The notes under the pieces were generated by a model. It ran no database searches. It was not told the origin of the DNA and saw only the letters and a list, made by a program, of their open reading frames with translations. Positions 10,878 through 22,034 of a DNA stretch of 64,000 nt are shown piece after piece. The stretch lies in assembly GCA_905221605.1 (NCBI GenBank), contig CAJNDS010002773.1, positions 198,367-262,366 on the forward strand. Direction: 5' to 3'. The stretch's first letter is position 1, and each line of letters opens with the position of its first letter. The translations under genes and the position numbers were made by a program. This DNA comes from Symbiodinium natans. Taxonomy: Eukaryota > Sar > Dinophyceae > Suessiales > Symbiodiniaceae.

Positions 10878-12771
10878 CTAGCAGGGATCCCGACCGTTGA
10901 TCAGGGCTTTCCTCAGCATCAGGGCCATGTTCCTATAGCCTTCGTCGTTCGGGTGGATGGCGTCATCGTGCGCCAAACACACCGCCGAACCCGTCTGCTC
11001 GGGCGCCTGCTCACGAGGTCTCCGCCGCGGAGGCTTCCGCGCTTCCCATTCGCAGCAGTTCACGCGGACGTCGGTGCAGGTGTTGTGCTTCAAAAAGCAG
11101 GTCTGGAGGTCGATCACTCGGACCTTTGAGTGCTGGGCGGCGATTTCACGGAGTTTCGCAGGAAGCTGCCTGAGAGTCCGGGTGCCAGGGGCCGGTCCGG
11201 TGCAGGAGAAGAACAAACTGGCTAAAAATGATTCTAGACAGTAGGTGAAGCGCGGATAACGCGACTTCAACAGCTAAAAAAGATATACGATTCTGTTATA
11301 TATATATATATATAAACTACGAAGCACCTGTGGCTGCCGGCTTTACCCAATTGCTGCGCTAGTCGGGATGCGTGCAAGGGCATCTATGCATGCATGTGCC
11401 TGCACACGTTACGCACATGTTGGCGCACGCGTCAAAGAATGCATTTACTCATGCCCTGAAAGTATGTAAGTACCAGGTTGGTGCGCCCTTTCCCTTGCAC
11501 GCGTGCGTGCGCACAGCGTTTGTGGGTGTGGACAACCTGATGGTCCTACTTGAAAGTATGCGGCACATGCCCTACCGCGTGGCCGTGCGGACATCTTCAG
11601 TAAGGTGTCCACTGCAGACTGGATGCCCAAAGACGAGCACAAGCAAGGCATGCAGTGCAGGGGTCAACACAAAAGTATTGCGCGTCTTTGCGTGCGCAGG
11701 TGCGCGTGCAACCGAATCTTGAGCACTTGCTCCAACTTGCTCCAATCGAAGACAACCTCAACCCTCCATCCACCCATTCTGCCAGGTCACTCATTGTAAA
11801 CCGTCTGCTGCATCCCCCCTGCCCTCCCTGGTGGGTCGAACTCGGGGCCGTAGATGTTGTCATCGTACATGGGCGGCGGGATGAGCATGTAAACCGTCGC
11901 ATCCACTTTCAGGAAGGAGGCGATCAGCTTCGAGTAAGCATCCTCAAGGGTCACAAGGATGACTTGGGTGGGTGCTGATGTTTGCTGGTGCCCTAAACCC
12001 TAAACCCTGAACCCTAAACCCTAAACCCGACACCCTAAACCCTAAACCCTAAACCCTAAACCCTAAACCCTAAACCCTAAACCCTAAACCCTAAACCCTA
12101 AACCCTACCCTAAACCCTAAACCCTAAACCCGGAGTTTTCCCCCCCCCCCCCCCCCCCCCCATGGCCACCTCGAACTCAGTCTGGAACTTCAGCAGCCGA
12201 CTCTCTTTGACATCGTTGGCGCCGAACATCAGGAGGACCCGGTCAGGTCTGTAGGCCAGGGCCTTTACTCCCCTTAGAACCTTCATAAAAACAAATGTTT
12301 GATATCCTCCTAGGCTTTAAATAAACAAAAAAAAGAATTCCCAAGGGGGGATATAGGGGCATCGTGCCAGGTGCTGTTGTACCAGGCGCTGTGGTAGCTC
12401 TTGCTACCAGCAACCACGGTCGTCTCGCCCTTCCCAAAGTTCCTTACCTCAGCTGCAGGCTTGCGACCCTACGGGAGATCTTCGGGCAACAAGAGTTGTC
12501 ACAAGACCCAGAAAGTTTGGGCAAAACGCTCTGCAGCTAAACTGTTCATTCCTATGTCTCTTTTCGGGAACGACCTCGCCTCGTAGGCGTCCTCATCCAG
12601 CAAGCGCTGCAGGTGGTACGGATAGCCTGACACTGCAGGGTCGTCGCCACGGCCCGAGTCAAAGGGGTAGCCGGCGGTCAGGCTGTCCCCCACGCAAGCG
12701 ATCTTTGTCTTTGGGATCTTCTGCCGCGCGGCCCAACACAGTGGCCAAGCACACAGCAGCAGGAAACGCAT
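10878..12771 (-). CDS. SGNH/GDSL-family hydrolase, five exons
   Basis: Five exons join without a frame error: 12580-12771, 12361-12447, 12170-12262, 11791-11942 and 10878-11169, giving 271 residues. Introns are 132 bp (GC-AG), 98 bp (GC-AG, containing the introner-like element), 227 bp (GT-AG, containing a telomere-like array) and 621 bp (GT-AG). All four have G as the first exonic base after the acceptor. Residues 1-15 resemble a signal peptide (MRFLLLCAWPLCWAA), suggesting secretion or an endomembrane location. SGNH blocks are in order: block I with nucleophile Ser30 (VGDSLTAG), block II Gly69 (NFGKG), block III Asn109 (FGAND), and block V with Asp244 and His247 (DAIHPND). A typical PPP turn lies in LIPPPMYDD. 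Predicted activity is ester hydrolysis (lipase, acyl or carbohydrate esterase); substrate not determinable. The length is normal for the family. Start is the ATG immediately before the hydrophobic leader. Confidence 0.85.
11991..12131. repeat. CCCTAAA telomere-like array inside SGNH intron 3
   Basis: About 20 nearly perfect 7-bp units (CCCTAAA on plus, TTTAGGG on the gene strand), followed by a run of C at 12140-12160. The whole block lies within the inferred 227-bp GT-AG intron 11943-12169, between the exon encoding the FGAND block and the exon encoding the PPP turn. It is therefore transcribed if the gene is. Confidence 0.85.
12263..12356. mobile_element. Introner-like TIR element E2, forming SGNH intron 2
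   Basis: A 94-bp element of the same family as 2434-2522. The left end is CTTTACTCCCCTTAGAACC and the right end AATTCCCAAGGGGGGATATAG minus a few bases of variation. It is flanked by GGGC at 12259-12262 and 12357-12360. On the coding strand the upstream duplication copy supplies a GC donor and the element end supplies the AG acceptor. Removal of 12263-12360 joins Asp93 to Ala94 in frame. It has the same orientation relative to its gene as E1. Confidence 0.85.
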
Positions 12772-13432
12772 GGCTGGAGTTTGCAAAAAAGAAAATGGTG
12801 CCTTGAACCAGTAGGCCCATGAAGCCCAAATAGTCAACTTGGTGAGAAAAAGACTTCGATGCATCTGTACATGCCCAAGAATGTCTTCGCAGTCCGATTC
12901 TATGGAAACACAGCTATGCAATGTTTTTGCCATCAAGGGCACTTCCCTAACTTGGATGCCCAAAAACCCTTAGATGCACCATGCTCTGGGACGCCGGGCT
13001 CGGCAAGTTGTTCCAACAGAGTGGCAGCAACTTGCGCCTTTCGATGAAACAGTACATGCCAAGCACAACCGATCTTCGCTGGGTGTTCTCTCAGGGTGGC
13101 TTCAGCTTCCAACTCACCATGCACGTGAGTCAAAAAGTAAACATCTACACCCTACTTAGACCTTCATCGGGTCACTAGAGTCTATCGACAGGTCAGCGCA
13201 GCTCAAGGTACAACAGGCTGGTCGGGATCGATGAACTCGCAGGTTTCATTCATGTTTCAAGGATCCGGAAGTTCACTTGGAGGTTCATGGTACCTTCTAA
13301 ACCAAGCGAACTGTACTGATAACCTACTTACAAGCCTCTTAAGTGCCGTGAACCTCCAAGCAGGTTTTGGTGTCAATGCCATGCACCTGGGCCTTGCCAA
13401 GTTCCGGAACACTTTTTTTGGATGAGGACATT

Positions 13433-13522
13433 GGGGGTACCTTATTATTGGGGTCCTTATTACCAGGGGATCCTACTATGAGGGGGGTCTATTTTAGGGG
13501 TCCCCTATTTTCGTAAACCCCC
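13433..13522. repeat. GGGGTACC...AAACCCC short dispersed element, copy B
   Basis: A 90-bp copy beginning GGGGGTACCTTATTAT and ending ATTTTCGTAAACCCCC. The two ends form a short inverted repeat (GGGGGT / ACCCCC). Internal text GGGGTCC is shared with copies C and D. Confidence 0.65.
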
Positions 13523-14557
13523 AGTACTTCAACAAGGGCGAGAAGGGACACGTGCCGGCTCCCCGAAAACCATCGCCCGCACTCAAATTCTAACATCAGG
13601 TTTGCATGGAACGCGTTCCATTCTCACCCCTGAACCCTAAACCCGAAACAATAAACTTTGCCTTAGACCCTAAACCCGCTAAAAAAAAACGCCCCCCATC
13701 TCAGGGCCGGGCCAGATATTCGAATCGGCGCGCCAAGTCCTGACGTTCACAGCTATGCCCGGGAAACTGGCAAGGGTTTAGCTCCTGGTACTCTTGTCTC
13801 ACTGCCTTGCCTTGCACCTTTGTGCCCCCAAAAAAGTGCCAAGAGAACTCTCAGCGAGGAGACCCTTCCCCAAAGCCGACTCCACTGGCCACCGAAACCC
13901 TAAACCCTCCAACCCTAAGCCCAAAACCCTAAACCCTAAAACCCTAAGCAGCCCTAAGCCCTCAATCCCGGAGACCCAAAGGGCCCTGATGTGGATGCCA
14001 GGGTTGGGGGCGACTTGAAGAAGCAGGGAGGGATCAGCTGCCCCCCAGGGGGGAAGGGGCCCTCGTGCTCCAGAGGGCCCGAGTTTGGGGCGGGTGCATG
14101 GGCTGCTGTAAGGCCGAAACCCATACCCTAAACCCTCAACCCTCAACCCTAGACCCTAGACCCTATAGACCTTTGTCCCTAGACCCTAGACCTCAGACCC
14201 TAGAGCCTAAACCCTAAAAACCCCAATAAAGCCCAAAACCCCAAACCCCAAACCCTAAACCCATCTGAAATCCCAAAGCCCGACGCCCCAGCGAGAGGAG
14301 CCTCGGCCAGGTCTCGCGCCTGCGCTTCGAGACGCGCTGGGCGCACCTCCTCCTCAGGGCGCTTTCATCGCTTTTCTGGGGCACCGGCCCCCGAAACCCT
14401 AAACCGGTTTAGGGTTTAGGGTGTTTGGGGTTTATAGGGTTTAGGGTGTTTCGGGTTCATAGGGTTGAGGGCTTAAGGTTTAGGGTTTAGTGGTGGGATC
14501 CAGGGCGTGGAAGGGCTCGGCGACTGACTGAGAGACTCCAGTTACGCATCCCTTAGT

Positions 14558-14612
14558 CTATACTCCCCTTAGAACCGTATTGAATTTTTTTAATTCCTGT
14601 AAAGGGGCTATG
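14558..14612. mobile_element. Shortened relic of the introner-like family (E3)
   Basis: Starts CTATACTCCCCTTAGAACC, identical over 19 bases to E1. It ends AAAGGGGCTATG, a degraded form of the right inverted repeat. It is only 55 bp, with an internal deletion and no clear target duplication. It lies in apparently non-coding DNA. Confidence 0.6.
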
Positions 14613-15335
14613 GTACTTGTGGGGCGACACAACTTATAATGTTGGGGGCTCTTGGCCGCTCATCTAATGCACTTAGTCAGTTATACCGCTGTGTGCTCAC
14701 TCTTTTCCTTACCTTTTCACCATATTCTTCTCTTCACTCTGTTCATGCTTATGACGATATTACCAGTGAAGGAGACAAAGGATGCTACTTCTGCCATTAA
14801 CTTACCGCGTGAGAAAGTGTGATCATGAAGGTCTGCGTGCTCGCCCTCACTGCAGTCGGACATGCTGATTCGGCTGCGCAGACAGCAAGCACCACAAAGG
14901 CACCCAGCGCCCCCGTTTTGCTTCCTGCAGTTGCTCCTGATCTGCGCGTGGCTTGCCAGCATCAGTAGAGGTACGTTGCCTTCACAAACGCACCAGCTTC
15001 TGCGCGGGCACCCCGCGGAGAAACGACTCGGGGGGCGGAGGGGGGCAAAGGCAGCTGATGTGCAGGGTTCTCTCGCTTTCAACTTTCGCTATGTCTGGAC
15101 TGTCTAGACATCAGCGCTAGCCAGTGGTGTAGGGAGTGAATTGGCAAAAGAGGTATGGAAGAACTCACGATGCCCAGAAAGCTCAGCTAGCATTGGCTGA
15201 GATCAGAGCACAAACTGGCATTGCTGGCCCCCTCTCTTGCTAAGAGCATGGCTGAGAATCGACAAAGTGCATTCGGACATCATAGGACTTCGTGGGGAGG
15301 GGGCTCGCATGTGAAACCGCGGCCGGCAAAAAGCG

Positions 15336-16244
15336 TCACAAACCCGTCAAGCTGGAAAACCCCGAGGAATATGCCTCATAAGCCGAGAACGTGATCGCCT
15401 GGCCGATCGAGATTTTCATCAATCGCGGCGCAATGCCTTTGTAGAACGCCAGCGCGCCCTCCTGTTGCAAGATGGATCGAAATGCCTGCAACGTGCTCGT
15501 GTACTCCTTGGTGTTGCCATCCTGTGCCTCGATTCGTGACTTGATCACGTCGATGGGATTGTTCAGGAGTGTGCTGCAGCAGCCCGTGATGCCGCCTGCC
15601 AGAGCCGACTGCCACATCTGCGGAGGGTCGGTGGTGAGAGCAGACTTGACATGCCCGTACAGCGCAAAGCGAACTCCCACGCCGGAAGCTTGCCGGATGC
15701 CTGTGGCGCCAATGCCTGCGTAAAGACCACGGATTCCGTGGTCGCTGGCTACGGTGCGGATGGAACCCACAAGGCTGGAGTAGCGATTCAGACCCGACTT
15801 GATGTCGTTCTGGCGCAAGACCTTCAATCTCTCTGTGGGCGTCGTCCACAAGAAGGCCTCCGCGAATCCTGCACCGATCCCCGCCAGGAAGTCCACGGAG
15901 GGCTTCGGCACGCAGTACTGCAAAAGGAACTTGAACTGCTCGAAGGCGGTGAACCGGATTGCACCCTTTCCGGCCACTTGCACCAGCACCGCAGGCAAGC
16001 CGAAGTAGAAGCCGTGAATTCCCTTGAGCTGGTAAATCTGCTGTGCTCCGGCCACCGGGCCCAGTCCGGTGCGGTTGACCTGGCAGTAGGTCTTCACCGT
16101 GTCCAAGGGCATCGTGACGGAAACCTCCGTAGCCCCCGAGCAGAAGCCTGCCAGGAAGCTCACGGCCCAGTGGGCCTTCTTCTTGGGCACGGCAATCGAC
16201 GCTGGGCTTGCAACCTGTGCGGGCTGCACCGCCGCCACTGCCAT
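15336..16244 (-). CDS. Mitochondrial carrier family (SLC25) protein
   Basis: 302 residues from the ATG at 16244; the open frame extends further upstream but the extension has no carrier homology. Three tandem ~100-residue repeats each carry the carrier signature: PLDTVK at 46-51, PTERLK at 136-141 and PIDVIK at 230-235. Gly-rich and aromatic positions typical of the six-helix fold follow each. The length is normal for the family. Role: solute exchange across the mitochondrial inner membrane (or another organelle). The PTERLKV second signature suggests a di- or tricarboxylate-type carrier, but the substrate is not safely assigned. The frame is uninterrupted, so it is either intronless or has only upstream introns, as often seen for recycled cDNA genes in dinoflagellates. 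Confidence 0.9.
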   Translation of the reverse strand: MAVAAVQPAQVASPASIAVPKKKAHWAVSFLAGFCSGATEVSVTMPLDTVKTYCQVNRTGLGPVAGAQQIYQLKGIHGFYFGLPAVLVQVAGKGAIRFTAFEQFKFLLQYCVPKPSVDFLAGIGAGFAEAFLWTTPTERLKVLRQNDIKSGLNRYSSLVGSIRTVASDHGIRGLYAGIGATGIRQASGVGVRFALYGHVKSALTTDPPQMWQSALAGGITGCCSTLLNNPIDVIKSRIEAQDGNTKEYTSTLQAFRSILQQEGALAFYKGIAPRLMKISIGQAITFSAYEAYSSGFSSLTGL

Positions 16245-18995
16245 CTTCTGGGCGACGCCGACACGGCAAGACGGTGGAGGGTTGGAAGAAATGGTGCCGG
16301 ACGTCTCCTCAACAACTTCGAGCCGAGACAGGTGTGCGCAAGAGTTAAACACACAGCTCAACGCACCTGCTTGCAGATTCGATCTGAGACACGTATCTGC
16401 ACTGTCATGGCTCGCGGCAGAAAAACCTGTAAGACCTTCGCCACTGCGGAATGGCAGCAAAAACCAAGCTGCATAGGTTGGGCGCGGTGCCTCCTCCATC
16501 TCTTCAAGGCTCCCAACACAAACACCCATGAAGTTATGGCCGGAACCGCCATGTGCCCACAAACCAAAGCTGGACACCTATGGCTTTCAATGGCTTTCAT
16601 CCAGAAGCTTGGGGTCCCGCTTTGCGATTGCGCCAAGCCTTAGACAGACCGATTTGCTGGACGGTGGCGGCGTTCCGACCTAAACTATGAAGTGGTGAAG
16701 ACCAGATACACCCGACGAAGCAAAATGGCGATTTCCATGGATGGAGACATGAAGCCTATGCGATGTCCTCCTCGGCATAGAGCCTGGAAACGATACCGAG
16801 CGTGACAAGATGTGACAAGAGTAGTCCATGTTCTGGCAGTCGCTCCAGCGCTTTTCATAAACCCCACATCAGACAGCTGATGCACTGCCGATCTCAGGGG
16901 ACACCGGAACGAAGTTTGGTGCTGCTTGGCGCCAACCATGCTAAACGGAATGCCGAACATAACAATCCGAGATGCAGTCTCCGGGTGTTATGGGTCTTCA
17001 TAATGTTGGTAGACCCTCCAGTAAAATCAAGGGCATCGGGCAGCGCCAGCTCCACACGTGCTAAGGACGCTGTTACATCAAGAGCAAGTCTGTTGTAGTC
17101 CCACTCCACTGACATGATGCAAACATTGTGGCCTAAATCCCTTTTCTTCATGGAACTGAAACATCTCTTGACATGTATTTAGCCTCAAGGACAGGGCATT
17201 TTAGGGCGTGTATTTGGAGGGCATAGCAGATGTCTGAAACTTGGTTTGCATGACTGTACCCTAAACCCTAAACCCTAAACCCTAAACCCTAAACCCTAAA
17301 CCCTAAACCCTAAACCCAAAAGGGGGGGAACCCTTAACAGCCACCTTCTGGCAGCTGCTAGAGCCTGTGGGGTTGCGCTGAAAGTTCTTGCGATTTGGGC
17401 ATGTGCTTGGGAGCGGCTACTATCCTAGAATAAACCTCGGCGCCCTTGACCCTCATAAACCTCAAACCCTAAAACGCTCTACAGGAGCCTTGTATTCCTC
17501 ATCCTGACCCATCCCTAACCGACCCGAACTCATGCATTCCCGTGAAACACTTCTCTCATCCCGAAGGACGTCAGTCCCACCCGGTACCCGCTGATAGGTG
17601 GCCGAGGGGCGCTGGCACGGGGCTCTGGCCTCGCTGATGACGAATTCGGAACGCAGATTAGGGTTTAGGGTTTAGGGTTTAGGGTTTAGGGTTTAGGGTT
17701 TAAGGTCTAGGGTTTTAGGGCCAGTTTAAGGCTTCTTCGGGTTTAGGGCGTTTAGGGTTTAGGGTTTGGGGTTTAGGGTGTTTGACTGCAGCGCTCAGCT
17801 GGCACTTGTCCTAGAGGCCTTGCCCTTGGTTGAGTGTTTGAGGTTTTTGGCTGAGCTTGGAGTTTAGGGTTTGGGGGTTAGGGTTTGGCGTGGTAGGGCT
17901 TGGGGCATCTGGGGGTTTAAGGTTGAGGCCTAGGGGTTTGAGGGTTTGGGGTGTGGTGCTTAGGATTTGGGCTCGGGTTTAAAGGCTTTGGGGCTGGAGG
18001 GTTTGGGGTTTGGGGTGTGGGGCGAACCCGAATATTTTCTGAATTTCTGAACTTTGCTGAGGCTTTTGTGATTTTTGCCCAAGCAAAACTGAAACTGATG
18101 ATCTTCCCTGAAATTTGTGATTTTTGCGAAAACAGAGAATTCTGAGCTGTTCTGAGTTTTCTGATTTCTTGGGCGTCTTACTTAAACTTAAACGGAAACA
18201 CAACTCAGAAATTCAGGAAAGAAAATACAAATAAACCAGAAAATTCAGAACCAGGTAATTAACGCAGCTCAAAAAATGATAACCCAAATGTTCTCTTAAA
18301 TTTAAGAGTCAAAATCAAAAACCCTCAGCCCTACACCCCAAAAGACATTCTCACAAACCCCGACCCTATGCCCAAAGAACTTTTTTTTAACCGAAACACA
18401 AGCATTGAAAACCTAACTCCTGAACACCAGGGCCTAGGATACGCAACCATATATTGCACACCCCAAGATCTGAAACCCAACCATCGCTCAAGCGCCCAAC
18501 CCTGAACCAATGCCTCCCCTCAAAAGTGCGGAAGCACATTGAGGGTTTAGGGTTTTGAGGGTTTGGGGCTTGTTGGGTTTAAGGCTCTAGGGTTAAGGGT
18601 GGTGATGGGTGTTTCAGTTTCTGTTCGTTCTGGGTTGAATGTCAGCCAAAAAATAAACACATTTCCATGTTCTAACATTCTCCCACTTTTGCTAAGATTT
18701 TCAAAAAACTTTCTAACACATTTGTAACCTCAATGCTAACTCTTCTAACTTGAAAGCATATCACCTTTATAAGTTCCGCTAACCACAAACCCATGCCTTA
18801 GTAAAAACCACAACTACGCTGCAAAAGGCACGCTGCAGGCATATGGGGCGAGAGAAGGCACAAACTTGGAGCCGAGAAAAGACGAGAAAAGGAGGGTGCA
18901 CCGACGATAGGACCCCTATTTTGCCATCTCTTCATCCACAAAAAAGGGCATGCTGATGTGCGCTGCAGCAATCACCACGTCCAGAACCCTGTCAC
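16245..18995. other. Intergenic with telomere-like blocks
   Basis: No supported gene. Perfect CCCTAAA units at 17258-17318 and TTTAGGG units at 17658-17705. Degenerate TTTAGGG/TTTGGGG text covers 17700-18030 and 18540-18610. An A/T-rich stretch at 18030-18300 is unlike the flanks. The orientation of the telomere-like units flips between 17.3 and 17.6 kb. Confidence 0.6.
17258..17318. repeat. CCCTAAA telomere-like array
   Basis: About eight to nine tandem perfect CCCTAAA units followed by AAAAGGGGGG. It is interstitial, with unique sequence on both sides. Confidence 0.85.
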
Positions 18996-19471
18996 TGGCG
19001 GGCCGTAGAGGAGGACGCCGTGCCTGGAGGCTAATCAAACAACTGCAGCTCTGTAAGAAACATGACCACGATGTTAAGAGTCAAGACATCGTAACACCGC
19101 CCTGGGCATACGCACCGCGGCACGCGCTTGCCGGTGAAGAGCTGTGGAAACCTGGCTTGCGGAAGCGACACGCGCAGGAAGATTGCGCTGCAAGCAGAGT
19201 GAGCCTCGTCGGCAGCACGACGGCCTCCTGGAGCGAACAAGCCAGCCACATCATGCCACCCTCGACCATGAGAGATGCCATTTTTCAGTACCGTGTGGAG
19301 CTTCGAAAGCATTCCTTGAGGCCTGATGTTCGGGCTTGTCATGATGGCGCCTTCCAGCTCTTTCCTGCAAGAGTCAGGTCCCATGGCCAGAGCAGTCTTA
19401 ACAGCGGACTCTTCCTTTTCGGCGTCTTTGCCCTGCGCATAGAAGGCACTCCTGAACGCTAACCTCGCCAT
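18996..19471 (-). pseudogene. VPS4-like AAA ATPase fragment with micro-exons
   Basis: Reading from the ATG at 19471, a first segment ends WHDVAGL, the start of a VPS4-type AAA domain. A deletion of about 14 bp relative to the family then shifts frame into LQEAVVLPTR (ending 19205). A 53-bp GC-AG intron (19152-19204) joins in frame to a 36-bp exon (19116-19151) encoding FPQLFTGKRVP. A 92-bp GT-AG intron (19024-19115) joins to a 28-bp exon (18996-19023) encoding HGVLLYGPP, the first half of the Walker A motif. A GTGACA donor follows at 18995, but no exon with the GTGK(S/T) half was found to the left. Intact VPS4 disassembles ESCRT-III filaments. The deletion and missing 3' half suggest a broken copy. 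The VPS4 assignment rests on the RFPQLFTGKR and GVLLYGPP context. Confidence 0.6.
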
Positions 19472-21016
19472 GTCTCCGCCGGCTGGCTAACTGCCTCCTC
19501 CGGCTGACCTGTCGAGCCTCAGCTTGACTCTCAGGACATGGAGGCCTCCAAACCCCCCCAAAACCCTGTGCAACCAAAAAGACTCTAAACCTCTGCAGGT
19601 CCAAGCCTCTCCCCCCAAGCCCAAGCAGGCCCAGCAAGGCGGGCAGCAGTCAACTCAAAAGTAGCGGACATGTCACACGACATGCAGGTCATGACTACAG
19701 CGGCAACGGCCTCGAAGCCTTGAACGCGCAAGCTGAAACACGGAGGAAACCACTGACTAACAAGAACCGCAAAGCTAGCCAGGCCCACGCGAACCTCTGG
19801 GCCGTAAGCAACCGTCTTGGACGTCTAGTCTTAAGTCTAAGCATCCTTGCAATTCGCCCCAACGAAAACTTTCCTAGACAGCGACGGTGGAGCAGGGCCC
19901 CAGGCTCTCGGTGGAGCTGCTCTGCAGCCCTCGACCGTTGGGCTCCGCAGCCTCCGCAGACGCATTCCTGGAATGAAGAACGCGGGCGGAAACGTGTTGC
20001 GCTTAGAGTTCGCAGCGCTCTGCCCGCATATGGTCTGGGCATCGCTTGTTGATTGTAATCAATAGCGGAGTCCTTGTTGAATCGTACGATTTTTTCTAAA
20101 ACTCGTATTGACTTATGGCGATAAATTTACATGAGGAAAACCACTTAACATAAAAATCCAAAAAAGGCCATCAGGACACCAAAATTTCAAAAGCACGGAG
20201 ACTTCCAAATTCAACAAACATCCAAAGAAACAGCTTCCCTGAACTTGCCTGTTAAGCCCTTGCGACCCTGGGGCCTAAACCCGGAACCCGATTAACCCCA
20301 ACCCCCTAAACCCTAAACCTTAAACCCTAAACCCTATGCAGCCGTTTGGGGTTGAGGGACCAGAGTTGAGGGGTTAGAGTGTACCCTGAGCATCGCCTAT
20401 TGATTGGGATCAATATCTTGATTTAGGTGGCGGCAAAAAATCACTATGGATATTTCTTTGTTGGGCCTGGTAGAATTTAATCAAAAAAACCTACTATTTG
20501 CCAGATGGTAAATCAACCCACAAAATCATTCTAGAATCAATAGAGCATGCATCTTGAAGTCCATACTTTCGTCAACAAAATAGCCAAACAGTCGGCACCC
20601 TGGGGGCCTTAGGGTGGGCCCTCCTGAGGCTTTCTTCTGATTGCAGTGAGATAGTGAGACTTTTCCAAGAGCAGATCTTGTCCAAGATCAGTATTTATGT
20701 ATCAGTAATCTGTATTCAGACCTATGCACCCTACCCTATACACCCTGCAATTCCTTAGCACTACTAACCCTATACCCGTAAACCCAACAAAACTTAGTAA
20801 CCCTATGCCCCTGAACCCTGAACCTCAATCCCTACACCCTAAATATTTAGAAACCCTATATCTTAAAAATCGTAAATCATGCTGGGATGGCAAATCCTAT
20901 ACAGGTCCTCGTGAGAATGGTTCGCGTAGCCAAGGGTTGATAGAATTGAAGGGTTTGTGTCCAGAACGGTTCTCGGGTTTTGCGGGTTTTGTCGGGTTTC
21001 GTTTTTTGCTGGCTGA

Positions 21017-21065
21017 GGGCTGGGCTGGGCTGGGCTGGGCTGGGCTGGGCTGGGCTGGGCTGGGC
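21017..21065. repeat. GGGCT pentanucleotide repeat
   Basis: About ten uninterrupted 5-bp units (GGGCT). Read as protein it gives only an artefactual GWAGL repeat. Confidence 0.9.
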
Positions 21066-22034
21066 ATGCAAATCAAAAGCTTCAGATAAATTGAAAGTAG
21101 CTTGCCAGAGGCGGCGTTTTTGACGAACTTACTGAAAATCGGCTTGTCAGCTCTTTTAAACGAATAATTTGGGAAACTCAGAATGATACATCACATACTT
21201 TTTCTATTCATCCTGTCTTGAGGGTTTAGGGTTTAGGGCTTTGAGTTTTGGATTTAGAGTTTTTGGGTTTAGGGTTTGGGTTTAGGCTTTAGGGTTTTGG
21301 GTTTAGGGAGTAGGGTTTTGGGGTTTAGGGTTTTCGGTTAAGGTCTTAGCTTTTTGGGGCTTAAGGTTTTGCGTTTAGGGCTTTAGGGTTGTTTAGGGTC
21401 TTAGGGCATGTTCAGGTTTAGGGTTTAGTTAGGGTTTTGGATTTTACGTTTAGGCTTCAGGGTTTTGGGTTTGGGTTTTGGATTTGGCGTGTTGGGTTCA
21501 GGTTCTGGGGTTTAGGGTGTCGGTTTTAGGGTTCTGGAATTTGGGTTTAGGCGTTTAGGTTTTTGGTTTGGGTTTTGGGTTTGGGTTTTAATGTGATTCT
21601 CTTTAACCTCGTGGGGGTAAGGCTGGCTCCACTCCACATCCGACCAGAGAACCTTTGAACCTTAAGATTTAAACCCTACATGCTGAATGCCTAAGCCCTG
21701 TAAAACCGCAACCCAAAACCCTCAAGTTTCTTAAGCCCTTTTCCAAATCCTTCCAGCCGCTCGCCTAAGAATGAAAAGGCTTATAGGATTAGGGGGACCC
21801 TTGGGGAGATAGATCCCCTCAAGAAGGTCCCTTTTGAAGAGAGCCAGAAGAGGCTTCAGAAGGGTTCTCTTTCAGGGTCCCAAAAAACCCTAAACCCTAA
21901 ACCCTAAAAACCCTCTAAACCCTAAACCCTAAACCCTAAACCCTAGGAAAGGCCATAGTCGTCTTGCCTCTCGGCAGAGTGCAACTGCCGCCAGCTCTTG
22001 GGATGTTGCCAGTTGTACTAACTGCCCTTTTAGG

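Larger units (their letters stand above)
12772..15335. other. Intergenic, repeat-rich
   Basis: Contains the dispersed element at 13433-13522, degenerate CCCTAAA text at 13625-13680 and 13895-14280, TTTAGGG text at 14398-14490, and a small introner-family relic at 14558-14612. A good-looking donor (GTAAGT) at about 14806-14811 on the minus strand follows a possible exon near 14812-14925. Two reading frames are equally plausible, so no gene is called. Confidence 0.5.

Noticed and set aside
15651-16643. Plus-strand frame of 330 codons opposite the mitochondrial carrier
   Set aside because: Shadow of the carrier gene; no domain seen and composition follows the antisense codons.
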